From assembly GCA_001692895.1 (NCBI GenBank), contig KV748177.1, forward strand, positions 1,922,001-1,986,000: a stretch of 64,000 nt of DNA. The letters run 5' to 3'. The notes under the pieces were generated by a model. It was not told where the DNA came from. It saw only the letters and a program-made list of their open reading frames with translations, and made no database searches. This DNA comes from Cenococcum geophilum 1.58. Its lineage: Eukaryota; Ascomycota; Dothideomycetes; Gloniales; Gloniaceae. Positions within the stretch are counted from its first letter, which is position 1, and every line of letters begins with the position of its first letter. The position numbers and the translations under genes are program-made. Below are positions 1 through 12,339 of the stretch, one piece after another.

Positions 1-59
1 AGGTTAACAATTTTATATTATAACATTTTTGCTTTATCAGTACTTGCCTCCGCCTTAAG

Positions 60-3000
60 GTTAGGATTTAGTAGTTAAACCGTTTGGTTATAAAGTTGCT
101 ATACTTTAGTCTGCAGCTAGGCTAGCCTATTTATTAATTAAGTAATTTATTTATCTTTAGTATAGTTTTATATAGTTATTAAATTAGCCTAAACTTCTCT
201 ATTTGGGGATTAAATAATAGTTTAGACACTAAAATCCTGTATTTATACTCTTCTTATTTAAAGCTTAGATATTAGTTTATTTTTCTCTCTTTTCTAGGCT
301 ATAAGTTAGGCTTATAGTCCGCTATTTTCTGCTTTAAAACTTACTCTAAGTTAATTTATTTTAGCCTCTAGCTAGGCTTATATATTCCTTAATTAAGTAA
401 TATATTTATCTTTAGCACGGTCCTATATAGTTAATAAATTAACTTAAACTTCTATATCCTGGGATTAAATAATAGTTTAGACGCTTACTTTGTTTTTTTA
501 AAGCTTAGAGGTTAATTCGTCTTTTTCTGTTTTTTGGGTTACTAGCTAGACCTATAGCTTAGAATTTTCTACTTTAAAGAATGCGGTCTGCTTAATATAT
601 CCCTCCATTAATTACCTTTACTTCGCTAATTCTGCGTTTAAAGCTTCTTTATATCTTATTATTAACTCTATCTTTTTCTTTAGTAGGAAAATAGTCTCTT
701 ATAGGTTTGGCGCACCAATATCTTCATTAGAGTAATAACTTATAAAATTATTAATATTGTTAGAATTTTTAAGTTCACTAATCCGAATTTGCTAATTTTG
801 GATTTTTATCTCCGCTTCCCCTAATTTAGCCTTTTCTCGTTAGATATCTTATGCTGCGTCTTAATAGAGTCTTTTAAGATCTCTAACCTTGTTTTATAGC
901 TGCCGATTCTTATCTCTCTCTATAGTTAAGTCCTATTTATACTATCTTCTTATATCTCCCTTAGAATCTCTCTCTTCCTACAACTCTCCTTTTAGGCTTT
1001 TAATCTTAGCACGTAACTAACGCTTAATATCCTTAAGCTATTCTACCTTTTAGGCTAATAAGTCTCTTTATAATATAGCTAGAGGAGCTCTAGGGATATA
1101 GTTGGCGTTAGTATACCTATAAAAAGAAGTTAACGTTTCCGGGAAATCGAACTTTAAATTATTAATAAGTATTTAGATTTTAATATCTAACGTCTTACCT
1201 ATTAGGTGCTACTTTTAAGAAAGCTATAATATAAGTCACGCTTAATATAAAATGAAGTTATTTTAGTGCCTTAAACATAGTCTATAAAGAAGATTAATAG
1301 AATAAATAAGGAGGACTAATCCTTAATATAGTTATCCTTAAAAGGTTGGCTATAGCGATAATTGCTAAGTAACTTTGCCTTGGAGGTAAACTAAGGAAGC
1401 TGTTGTTCTTTATAGGAATACTTTATTAACTTTAGCACTTACGTAACCTAAGATATAGGTTTACTAATATTATCCCCATAACTAGGCTTTGCTTACTTAA
1501 GAAAATAGATAGTAAGTTCCCTATTAAGATCCTATTTCTGCAGTTTAAGGGCCTAATCTATGCGAAAACCTAGAATAACGGTAAGATTTCCTAGTTTATG
1601 CTAAAGAGCTAGATTTAGCTCTTTAATAATGGGTTTTTATTTGCCCTGCTCCTTTTTAGGGGCTATAGATATTATCTTGGGAAAATAACGCATGTAAAAC
1701 GCCTATAGTGTAATATAACCCAACTATCTGTCCCCCTTAAATATTATTAGGAATAGCGGTGTTATTTAGTCCTCTAGATATTTAATATTAAGATTTTTGG
1801 GACAAAAATAGATAGCTAAAAAGCTACGCCAAATGGTACGTTTTTAATTAGAGCCTAGGAGTTGTTTAAGGATAGTATAGTAAGGTTTAAGATACTTTAA
1901 ATTTTCGAAATAATTATATAGAGTAGGAATTAAGCAAGGAACTAATAAAATATTTTTAAGAAGCGCATCTCTCTTATAGGAGTCTATAATAGTAGGAAAT
2001 ATTATTTTTAATTATATCTAACTTTTAATAGAAATCCGGTCTCTTTTAGAGATAGTAGGTATATAAAGCTCCAGTTTCTATAACATAAGGGCATTAATAG
2101 CAGAAAATGAGATGTTTAAAGTTTTACGGCCTAGAATTTAATTCTAAATAATTAAAATATGCTTAAAAGAATTAAGGATCTCCTAAATATATATAAGTAA
2201 GAGTATATATATAGTTTAGAAATATACCTTGTTATACTTTAAACCTAAAAAACAATATAAAGTGCCTAGCTAAATTGGGTAAAAGAGTTCCGGTATATTA
2301 TTAAGTGTGTAAAATACATCTTAAAAGCGCTTGTTCTTTAACAGCTGCTATAAATCTTTCTCTTTTATAGCTGTGAGCCGACTCCGCCATCGGTTCTCCG
2401 ATTTATTATTATTTCTTTAACAATAATATAAGATCTTATAAAATATTTCTTTATTTAAAAAGGGCTACTCATTTTTAAAGGCCTTTATAATATTTATTAA
2501 AGCATTTAAAGAGAGTTTTAAAAATCACGTTAGACACTAATAGGGGGTATAAATATTAAAACTTACGCTTAGAGTAAAGCTTAATAGTTTACTATTAATT
2601 ATTTAGATCCAGAACTTGCTTAGCAGCATAAATGCGGTGTAATCTATTAAGGCAATTAACTTAGGTTATAGAAAGGTAGGGAATCTTTATAGTGTCTTCC
2701 TTCTAATAAAGTGTATTCTTATTAATACTGGAGACCCTAAGGGCATTTACAAGTATATTATTATCCATAATAGCCTTAATAAAATGTTCCTTAGTTAATC
2801 GGTTATAACTAGTTTTCTTAAAAATATTTTTTAGAACTGTGACTTTTTTTTTAGACGGCCTATAATGATATTTACGCGCCAAAGGATGCCCGAAATTAAG
2901 TGCTCTAAGGTTAATCTTTGCAACCCCTCTAAAATACTACGCTTTAATAGCTGCGAAGTCTTTATCTAGCATATTTATCGCTATTACCTCTTTTTTTAAG

Positions 3001-3090
3001 TGTAGTATGAGCTGCAAAAAATCTTAAAAGTAGTTATAATGTAAGCCTAGTTTATAAAAGATTAAAAGAGGGCGAAATGTTATCCGCTAC
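60..3090 (-). pseudogene. DUF3723-like coiled-coil protein relict
   Basis: Read on the minus strand from about 3.09 kb leftwards, a frame broken only by TAG/TAA shows a fungal DUF3723-type arrangement. The amino-terminal part has the stretch HPLARKYHYRPSKKKVTVLK near 2.86 kb, followed by a conserved segment containing LHRIYAAKQVL (about 2.63 kb; family pattern C-L-x-G-x-H-R-I-x-A-A). A middle domain has IPTLYNYFENLKYLKP (about 1.9 kb) and SFYIKRDLYYSFL (about 1.23 kb). A long Gln/Lys/Glu-rich coiled coil follows from about 1.13 kb to the left edge. Total length is about 1,000 codons. The family's function is unknown, but DUF3723 genes are one of the accessory families reported in Starship elements. 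The carboxyl end may run off the window. Family assignment is from memory of the pattern and was not searched. Confidence 0.65.
115..580 (-). repeat. Tandem duplication of about 240-255 bp in the coiled coil
   Basis: The segment starting agctaggct at 115 recurs at 370, with matching landmarks: taattaagtaat, tttatctttag, ggattaaataatagtttaga, aaagcttaga and attttct-ctttaaa. The offset is 255 bp at the left end and about 240 bp at the right end, both multiples of three, so it reads as an in-frame duplication of roughly 80 residues of the coiled coil. The two copies have since diverged by RIP-type changes and a small indel. Confidence 0.8.
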
Positions 3091-3163
3091 CCTAAAAACC
3101 GCGTATATCTAAAAGTATAAAAGATTTAGGGTTTAAGGATCCTGGAATTCGGTTTCTTAAATC

Positions 3164-3281
3164 TAGATTTTAATTTTTCCAATCTAGTATCGCTAAACTA
3201 GATCCCGAATTTATTTTCTAGAAAATTAACTAAGCACTGCCTCTAATAGTGTGTTAATTCTCCTATATTTAAGGCGTAGTT
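3164..3281 (+). repeat. Dispersed two-block repeat, copy 1 (order A-B)
   Basis: Block A (3164-3226, starts tagattttaattttt, ends ttttctagaaaa) is followed by block B (3231-3281, taagcactgcc...ttaattctcct...tttaagg). Both blocks recur near 38.5 kb on the opposite strand but in the order B-A. The piece lies in a spacer without a gene. The rest of 3090-3640 shows nothing else that I recognise. Confidence 0.75.
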
Positions 3282-3639
3282 TATTAAACTATACTAAGGA
3301 AGCGGTTATAGAGAGCAGCTTATATGCTAGAATATAAGATAACTAGTTAACAGTTCGCTAAGCCAAGCGCTTTTAAATCCCCCGGCCCTTATTAATAGTC
3401 GCCACTAATAGAGCACTAACTTATTCCTATTGGAATAACATAAATACCGGAACCTATCTCTATTTTAGTGTATATATCCTACTATACCTTTCTTATATTA
3501 TTATTATCGTAATAAAGTATCTCTAAGACTAAAAGTATGGTAAGAGAGCATCTTGTTTTACATCTTATAACTAAATCCTATACTTATTAGGCAATAGGTT
3601 AAATATCTATAGAGTATCCTAGTAATACCTATAAGGATA

Positions 3640-5560
3640 CGGGCTTATTAGAACTAAAAGACTCTAATTATAATCCTAAGTCTAGCTCTAAAGAGGAAAC
3701 TAATATTTTAAAGGACGCTATAGAGCCCTATACGCGCTAATTAAAAAAGAATACAAATAAGCTAAAGCTAAAGGAGAGGTTTAACTGCATAGTTAAGGGG
3801 TATAAGTCCAATTTTTCTAGGTGGTTATTCCTCTTAAGATATATCCAGGATATGGTAAAGGCGGAATCGCCGAGTATAGCCTATATTACCTACCTCTGCT
3901 AGTTAAAAACTAAACCCTATAAATCCTATAGAGAGGACTTTAAAGACCTAAAATTATTTAATTAATACCGTAGAGTAAGACACCTAGACCTATAGAAGGA
4001 ATTAATAGGAATAAAGCCTTAGCTAGTAAAGCCTTAGCTAGTAAAGACTTAACTAGTAAAGCCTTAACTAGTAAAGACTTAGTTATTAAGATATGCGTAC
4101 CTAAAATAATTTAGCCTTTTATTTACTAATATTACCTTACTAATTAGTAATACCTAGTCTATCCTTATTCTTTATTTAGCAAAAGCGTTAACTAAGCCTA
4201 TTAACCACCTTAGACGGTTGCGCTACTTATACTAGCGATTAAGTCTATAATATTACTCTATAAGAGCTCTGCGACCTAGCCTTAATGCTATATAGCAGCT
4301 ATTACAATTAACCGATAACTCTTAATTATACTTAAGGCGGCTAGAGCGTAAATAATCTTAATATAGTTACTTAAGTTGCGAAACGCCTAAAATATAATAA
4401 TAACCGTAAGTAGATTACTAATATATAATACGCTATAGCTAACCTAATAGTACCCTATAAATCTTTGCTAATTTAAGATACTTAGACCTAGAAACACTTA
4501 AATCTAAAAGTATTAAATATACTAGCTTTCCTAACGGATAGCCAATCTACCGCTTACCTAGGGGGACTTAGTTAAGATACTTAGGTTATCCTTAATATAG
4601 ATATTTATATAATAGACCTAAATAATTCCTTTAGTCTCCTAAAAGAAACTATATTACTATATAGAGAAAATAGGTTATATATAGTCTCTATTACGCCGTA
4701 ACTTCTTACTAATTTCTTACTTGCAAAGTTTAATCCTTTAGAGAGCGTCCTATTTAAACTTTTATAGAAAAGGGAGTACGGACTTCTAACGATCTATTTA
4801 GGCGATAAAAATGTAGTGTTATTTTTAAGTGACTTAGGCTTGGAGCTACTAGAGTACTTTCTATTAAGTTCTGCTGCGGCGGAAAAACCGCACTAAAGGT
4901 TTACCAAAAAGCATATATCTTTTACTTACCCTAATAATAGCCTAACCCTGTTCCTCTAGACCTGTATTAATTGAGTTATATAGAGGTGCTTATACTGCCC
5001 TAATACCGCTTTGTTTCTAAATAAAGACTATAAGGATATCTTTACCTATAATTAATGTATTATTGCCAACCGTGATATTCTCATCTATCTTAACCTCTTA
5101 TTTACACTATATATTGCTTAGTAAAAAATCTATTACCATAAGCTATAGAGAGTATTACTATTTTAAAGGCCTTTTACTCCAGCTTAGTATTAGAGAAATT
5201 CTAAATCCTATGCGCTACCTCTTCTATTAATATTATTTATATATAATGGAGAGCGCCGAATGTCTTTAGCCGCCTACTATTCCGGGGATTTCGCCTAAGG
5301 TTTTTAGGGAGATTGGTCTTAGGATTTGTAGCTATATAAGGAAGTGCTTATAGGACCGTATAGGAAGTAGATGCCGTTTACTAGCCTTATAGGCTTAATA
5401 GTTAACCTATAGATGCTTTTATACGTAAAGCTTTTCCGCTTGCTTATATCGTATCTACTTCTTATAGAGTTAATTAAATATAACAAAACTGCCCTAATAA
5501 CGGTGGCTTAGAAGTTAGTAGGTAAAGTATAATAGGAAATAAGTGGTAATAAAAAAAGCT
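3640..5560 (+). pseudogene. Unrecognised coding relict
   Basis: A plus-strand frame with stops only at probable Gln/Trp positions runs from about 3.66 kb (basic, Lys-rich start) past a 15-bp repeat at 4.0-4.1 kb. From about 4.56 to 4.90 kb a different frame is nearly free of stops (segments such as SFSLLKETILLYRENR and NFLLAKFNPLESVLFKLL), so an intron or an indel probably lies between. No catalytic motif or family was recognised. Confidence 0.35.
4015..4090 (+). repeat. 15-bp minisatellite, about five units
   Basis: The unit agcc/act-ta-g/a-ctagtaa repeats with a period of 15 bp. In the plus frame each unit reads K-P/T-stop-L-V, where the stop is a probable former Gln, so the repeat was once translated as a five-residue K-P-Q-L-V repeat inside the surrounding relict. 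Confidence 0.85.
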
Positions 5561-8160
5561 ATAAAAATAATTTTAATGCCTAACCTCCTTATTCCCTTTT
5601 TAGAAGGTGGGGTAATCTACAAAGGTAGTACCCCTCTAAGCCCTCCGACTTGTTGCTATTACGTTATTACTACTACTAGCTACTTTAGCCCATTAGAAGT
5701 ATAAAAGATACTATAACTCTCTTTTAATTATATTTATTTAACTCTATTAAGGCAATAATTCCTTGCTATATATTGCTATAACTTTATAGTTTAAAGTCTT
5801 AGTCCCCCTTACTTAGCTTTCTAAACTACTAACTCGCCGGGCATAAGTGCGTGGAACCTTTTTTTTTAGCCTAAGCTAGCTACTAGATCGGCTGACTAAG
5901 TCGTTTTTATAACTTCTGTATAAGGCTTATTACGGCAATTATACTTAATATAAACTGCTCGTGCTTTGCCTTAATTTTTAATATAGGGGGTAGGGATATT
6001 ATAGGGTACCTAACCATTATATATAAGTCTAGCCTATAGTTAAGATAATAATTATAATTAAAGTATTAAGGTGTAGCACGTATATATCGCCTAGTTATAT
6101 AACTAAGGTTACCGTTTCTCCTATCTGCTATTCCTAGGTATATTTGCCAATATTTATAATATAAGTTGCTTTATTACCTAGAAAGGCTATATACCATATT
6201 AAAGAGACACTAGTAGTACGTTCTTTGTCTATTACTATTTTGCTAAATCCTATAGGAAAGTCCTAAGGCGTATATTTAGTAATGTAGATTAATTTCTAGG
6301 CCTGAAAGAGTATAGAACGGATAACCTATAAATATATTAATATTCTATTCTATTAATTTTAAGAGTATTAAAATTCCTATATCGTTAATAATAATATCCT
6401 CCCTAATTATATCGCTTTTAAATGTATTTTTAATGACCCCTTTTAAGTAAAGAGCGCCTTTAGATTGTAAAGTGTGTATAGCCTCGTTTAAATCAGCTAG
6501 GAGAAAAAGCGTCTATCCGATTGTTTGTACTTATATACTTTAGGTATTTATCCTTTAATTGTTAATCTGCTAATGCCAGTTAGAGAGTAAGGGGCTATTT
6601 TAGTAGGGTATAGTTAAGTTACGTGTAATATTAGAGCAATTTTCTAAAAGCTATAGAATTTTAATACAACCCCCCGGTTCTATAAAAGCGTAGGAAGAGA
6701 TAGCTAGAGAATAAAACGTTGCCGCGGAAGATATATTATATAATCACTTTTCTTTATTAAATATAAAGGGACTATGTATAGCCTTTGTAACTTAATAGCG
6801 GATAAAGAAAAAAAAAAGGAAAGAGAAGGAATAAAGGATAAGAAGCAGAATAAAAAGGAAAAATATTTTCTAAATAAACCTATACTTAAAGTTTCTTAAA
6901 GGGAGTAAGGCTATAGGCGCGCTTGTTAAGCCTACCGCTAGGCTTCTAACTAGTTAAGTAGCGAAGTATATATATATAACCAGTAATAACTTACCCTAGT
7001 AAATACCTTCCTTAAATTAAAATAGGTGCTAATAGCTAATATAAGAATATAATATCCAAATAAAAGTGCGAACTATTAAGAAATAAAGACGTTATTCTTA
7101 TTAACTTAACGACGTATCCATAATATAAAGAAAGGATAGAATATATAATGACTAATCTTAGGTTAACTAAGAATAGCCACACACGGATGTTTAAATATTT
7201 AAGCTATAAGTTACCTTTTTTGCGTTAAAATAGGCGCCGTGGTCGCAAATCTATAACTTAAGTGGCAGTTCTAATATAGACTTAAGAATAGGTCCGTATA
7301 ATGCGATTAGTATAAGTATTAAGTTTGGAGTCTACCCGAATTAAAAGCATTATATTTTTTACTACTTCGCTAATTTAATTCCTCTAGGAAGATAGAAGCT
7401 AATGGGATTAAACTGAAGTTCTAAATACAAAGGTATAAATAATTACCCGCTAGAATGGAGTAAACCTAAATTCGCCTAGTAAACGCCGTAGACTATTACG
7501 TGGAACACCTTGTTTCAGTGTCTCCCCGCCTCTCGATCTAAAAGGGAAATTAGAATTACTTTAACGGTTAAAAGCGTCTTTTATAACGGCGAATGTAAAA
7601 TTATATAAATTATAACTAATTATATGCCCTAAAGCCACTTTATTAACACTGTTTCACTAATACTCTATAGCTAGCCTTAAGAAGAGCACTTTAACTAAAT
7701 AAAGCTTAGTTCTGGAAAATCTGCTAATATAATAGGTGCTTTTAACTAAACCAGTTATATTCCTATCTACTATTAGGACTCCTCTATTAGCGGCCTGCTT
7801 ACCTATTTCTATTAATTAGGACAATTAGTACGCAGCTTCCAGTTAAGCCTCTGTGCTTATTTAGTGGCTATCCTCTTTAATATACCCTACTCTTTAAATT
7901 TAGTGTATATAAAGCCAAAAGGGCTAATAGTTATCTTATTACTGCTGCCTCTAGTTCTATGACATTAATATTGTTATTAATACCGGTATCTAAAAATAGT
8001 TCTAAACGTTCTTTTGGTGTATATTTGAATATCGCTAAGTATATAGTATTAGCGAGGTTAAGTAGGTGCAAACGTAGCAAAACCGCGAATAAACCTTTAT
8101 TGAGTATATAAACCTACTAATACAATTTTATAAATATAAACCCCTAATCCTTTTTAAAAT
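5560..8160. other. RIP-mutated stretch, no gene recognised
   Basis: Plus-strand frames can be followed in places, for example around 7.27-8.06 kb, with segments such as SISIKFGVYPNQKHYIFYYF and SYLITAASSSMTLILLLIP. Frames change often and no conserved motif, family or repeat was recognised. A lysine-rich, purine-rich patch lies at 6.81-6.87 kb. Treat as degraded coding DNA of unknown origin. Confidence 0.4.
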
Positions 8161-8890
8161 TAGAAAGTATTATTATAGGAAATGTCTAGTGTATATCTAG
8201 TCTAGGGCGATATTTAAGATCTGTTTTAGAATAACGTTAAGTCCTCTATAGACAATTAAAGATGCGAAGTATTAAGTTAAGGAATATGCGTATGAAAGGG
8301 TTTAAAGTCTAAAGGTTGAGATTTAAGGTTAGGTAATCTGGTTTAGGACAATAGATAAAGAAAATAAGTAAATTTAGGGCTAGTGGAAGATAGTGTTCCT
8401 AAAGTCTTCTAGGAGGTATTAAAGTATAATATTAATCCTCCTACTTAGTTAGGTAGTAGGAAGAAGGAGCTAGAGTAGTAGAGTATAGTAGATTCTGTTT
8501 ACTTTAATTATAAATAAGAGGTAGAAATAGATCCTTGTCTTTAGTCTAAAGGAGCCTAAAAGTATAAATAAAATAATTAGTTAAACGTATAGGCTGTTCC
8601 TGACCCTCTAAAATAGGATACCAAACTATTTAAAAAGAGTACTCTCTAAATTAAGCGTAAAGTAAAAAAAAGTTAGAATATAGTAACTAAAAGCAAAACG
8701 CCCGACGTATATAATCTCTATATATATTTAAAGCAGTTAAGGAGTTAGTATAAGACTATAAAATTAGTTGGTAACTATAACTTCTTCCATCCTAGGTTAG
8801 GGAGAGAGATAATTCCTGTATATAGACACGAATTAACTATAAAGGGCTACTCTAGACTTAGAATATAAGGCGAGTTTTACTTTATATATA
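8160..8890 (+). pseudogene. Unrecognised coding relict
   Basis: A single plus-strand frame from about 8.25 to 8.89 kb is interrupted only by TAG/TAA and is rich in Lys, Gln-type stops and Ser, with a tail containing the segment KLVGNYNFFHPRLGREIIP. The run of about 210 codons in one frame argues for ancestral coding sequence, but no family was recognised. Confidence 0.3.
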
Positions 8891-9180
8891 TGTGCGTAAG
8901 TTAAAACCTATTAATAAGATAGGCTATAGCAACCTTTAAGAAGCGAGCGGTCCGATTATACCTATAGGTAGAAATGGTTTTAATTTATTAAGCCCTCTTT
9001 ACGTATATATATTTAAGTCGTTTGCGTATATATATTTAAGTCATTTGCGAATATATATTTAAGTTGTTTATATATATATGCGTAAGTTACGAATTACTAA
9101 TAGGATAGGCCATAGTAAATGGTTTTAATTTGTTAAGTCCTCTTTATCTATATATGCGTAAGTTTAATAGAGCTATTAAT
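8890..9180. repeat. AT-rich tandem and direct repeats
   Basis: Three copies of a unit of about 23 bp (tatatatatttaagt-gtttgcg) lie at 9004-9070. They sit between two imperfect direct copies of a longer segment (shared landmarks: aatggttttaattt, ttaag-cctcttta, aataggataggc). No coding content was seen. Confidence 0.7.
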
Positions 9181-9690
9181 GCCTCCTATATATAGATCTT
9201 CTAGTGGGATCTATATTCCGCCTTAGGGCTGATTTCCACTTTTATATTATCTAATAGTTCTTAAGTTAATTGTAAACGATATACTAAATATGGCGATTTA
9301 TATATTATATTAATAAAGTATAAAGAGAGCCAATATATAGCTAGTTTCGCCCAGTAATGCTAAGCATGCATAGTTACCTTCTTATTGCCCTAATTTCCTC
9401 CCTATATTTATTTCCTTGCGGCTCTTAAACTATACTCTAATTTGCCCTATTTACTAGCTATTTACTCTTTAGTATAGATTGCTTTATTTTAATCTCTAGC
9501 TTATTTACACCGGCTATTGATTCCTTTATTTACTATATCTGGCCACCTATTATACCGGCTTCCGAATTAAACTAAGATTTTAGCTATAGCACTTTAGTTA
9601 AGGAATCTCGCCTAGATACCACATTATTTATTAGTTGATTATTCTATTTAGAAGGCTACTAAAGGGCACCTTAACCCAACGACTTTTTTT
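9180..9690 (-). pseudogene. Unrecognised coding relict
   Basis: On the minus strand a frame of about 165 codons is broken only by stops at probable Gln/Trp codons. It includes the segments YNRWPDIVNKGINS and HYWAKLAIYWLSLYFIN. It resembles decayed coding DNA, but no family was recognised and the frame could be chance in AT-rich sequence. Confidence 0.25.
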
Positions 9691-10426
9691 AACTTTGGTG
9701 TGAACTTCTCTAAGTTAATAATATAGAATATACTAGTTATAGAATAATACACTTTTTTACTCTAAAGGAACGGTATTTGTTTTATAATATTGTAAAGGAA
9801 AATAAATCTAAATTACTAAAGGACTTTCTCTACTTAGATAAGTTTTATCTATTGCTATTTAATATAGCTAAGACTATTGAACTTTAAGTAAGTTTAATCT
9901 TAAATATACTATAGCTACTTTAATTTAGCTATAGGAGAAAGCGAAAATAATTTTGTTAAGCTAGCATAAATATATTAGGGGAAAGGGTGTAAAGAATACT
10001 AGGTTGTTATAGGTACCGGAAATTATATAGTAATTTAACTCTATAGGTTATAGCGTTTATATTTATAGTAGCTACTTTTTATACTATTTAGTAGAGTATT
10101 TAGTAATAGATTTTAATATATAATTATATTAAATCCTTACGCCCCTAAATTAGTCGGCTTGCGCCACTATAAAGAAATTAGTCTATGCGCCTAGAAGATC
10201 TAAAGCTAAAGTGCCCCTATAATAGATAAGAATCTATACCTACCCTAGTTTAGCCGCATAGTGCCCTATTAGTTAGAGTAAATATATTTATAAAATAACT
10301 CTCTTCTCTGCCCTAATATTCTATAACCAACCTTATCTATTTTTACTATTAACAATTAACTAACCAAAAGCCTTAAAAATGGATATTAATAGTCTACTTT
10401 CCCTAAATCTAATAATACTATTGCTG

Positions 10427-10621
10427 GCGCCTAAGAAATTTACTCTACTAGATCTAACATTTCCAACGCCTAATAGATTTACTCTACTAGATCCATTAAT
10501 GCTAGCGCCTAAGATATTTACTCTACTAGATCCAATATTTTTAGCGCCTAAAAGATTTACTTTACTAGATCTAACGGTTCTAGCACCTAAGAGATTCGTT
10601 TTACTAGAGATTTTAATATTT
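10427..10621 (+). repeat. 39-bp minisatellite, five units
   Basis: Units beginning g/acgcctaaga/t and containing gatttactctactagatc repeat every 39 bp (13 codons). The longest local open frame (10379-10672, 97 codons) is a product of this repeat: APKRFTLLDPxxL-type units. Unit boundaries stay in phase across all five copies, so the period has been kept in frame. The repeat may belong to a structural or linker segment of the surrounding relict. Confidence 0.9.
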
Positions 10622-10700
10622 ATCTTTTTAGTCTTAATACTACCAACTAGCTATGTAATACTAGATATTTAAAGGAAATATATATTAAAAGTTTGTACCT

Positions 10701-10980
10701 CTAGTGCTTTTTTTTAATTACTTTACTAATACTTAATATAGTATAACCTAGTTAGCTCCGATCCTAATAGCTATAATCCTTCTATAAATATACCGCCTTT
10801 AAAACTAGACCCTTTACTCCTATTAAACTTAATTAGTTTAGCCTAGCCCATACTAATATGCCTTTAGAATATATATACGTTAATAGTTTATACTACTAGT
10901 GCCCCTTTACTAATTACTTTATTAACGCTTAATGTAGTATAACGCAACTAGATCTTCTAATAGTAGCACACCTCCTACTA
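10701..10980. repeat. Direct repeat, 195-bp offset
   Basis: The segment starting ctagtgc at 10701 (followed by ttaattactttactaatacttaatatagtataac with local changes) recurs at 10896. The 195-bp offset equals five 39-bp units, so it may be a higher-order relative of the adjacent minisatellite, although the sequence itself is different. Confidence 0.6.
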
Positions 10981-11199
10981 GCGGGCATATATTACTTAGC
11001 TCGCCTCTTACTAATAGTAGCCCTTCTACAGATACCCTATTACACAATTAACTATACAGAAAGTAGTATTACAACGATGCTTGGGATATACGACGTAATA
11101 AATAAAGAAAAGGAAATATGTGGGAAAAGAATGCAAAGTTGCTTCTAGGCACAGCAGTAATAAAATATCAGAATTATTGTCTAAGGGAGTGCAGTCCTT

Positions 11200-11410
11200 T
11201 ACCGTCACCAGTATTTAGCGATTTTAGTATTATAACTAGCCGCGAACCTAGTGCCGCCAGTAATAGTTAATCCAGCGTTATAAGTAATAGTTAATTTAGC
11301 GTTATAAGTAACAGTTAATCCAGTATTACCAGTAACAGTCCCCCGCTATTACCAGTATTTAGCAATTATAGCGTTATAACTAGTAGCGAATCTAGTATTA
11401 ATAGTATTAG
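11200..11410 (+). repeat. Nested Ser/Asn-type repeats
   Basis: Three units of agtaa-agttaatccagcgttata type lie at about 11.26-11.33 kb. They are bracketed by two copies of a longer segment (accagtatttagc...ataacta...gcgaa-ctagt) at about 11.21 and 11.35 kb. One plus frame reads as Ser/Asn-rich repeats. Confidence 0.7.
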
Positions 11411-12339
11411 CTAATATATTCTTAGCACCTCTGCTAGCCAGTTAAGCGCTATAGTTGGTAATTATTATAGTGATATTAGTGGTAACAGATTTAGTATTCT
11501 AATGCCCTAGTATTACTTATGTCCGTATTACCCGCCCTTCCTAATATCCATTATACTAAGACTTCTAAAAATACTTCTATAAGCTACTATAGGGGGGTAT
11601 TAAAACCTAGTTACTAAAAGTAATGGTTAATTACGGGTATAAATAGGATCAAATTTTGGAAACGTTTAAGATTAATAAGCGTGCTTATAAACATTAGTAT
11701 TATAACGCAACGCGAGGGCCTTATTATTAGCAAAGTTTGCTATAGCAAGAAGCTAAAGATAAATTCCTAGATAACTAAAGAGCAAAAGGCGTTATATTTA
11801 ATGTAATTGCCGTAGGAATGGGATTATATACACCTTTATAATATATATTTAGATACTAGAGGTATAGGTTATATCTTAGTAACCCTAAAGTATCTTACTT
11901 ACTACCGTTATAGTAGATACAAACTTAAAAAACCTAATCTCTCCCTTTTCCCTACTTAATGCTTTACGTGCTAGGTTAAGAGGAAAGGTAAAATATAGGA
12001 GAGTTAGGAAGACAATATTCTTATTTTCTTACGTACTAGTAAAAATTAAAAAAGTTTTAAACTATTTTAGCTTTGCTTTTGGGCAGAATAGGTTATATAT
12101 ATTTTAATTAATATAATAACCTTAATAAAAGTAAAAAGGTAGAGTTATGTTTAGGCGGAAAGCGGAAATACTAATATTAGAGTAATTTAGACTTACAAAG
12201 AGCTTAAGATTTAAAGGGAAAAGGATTAATATAGGATTAGGTAGGAAAAATAATAGGGAGATTAGGAGAACTATATAGAAAAAAAATAAAGCGTAATATA
12301 ACGAATAAATAGTTACTAGAATAGTCACTCTTTAAAATT

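Noticed and set aside
11026..12328. Minus-strand 60- and 68-codon open frames (11026-11208, 12122-12328)
   Set aside because: The plus strand carries longer legible relict frames here; the minus frames lack conserved features.
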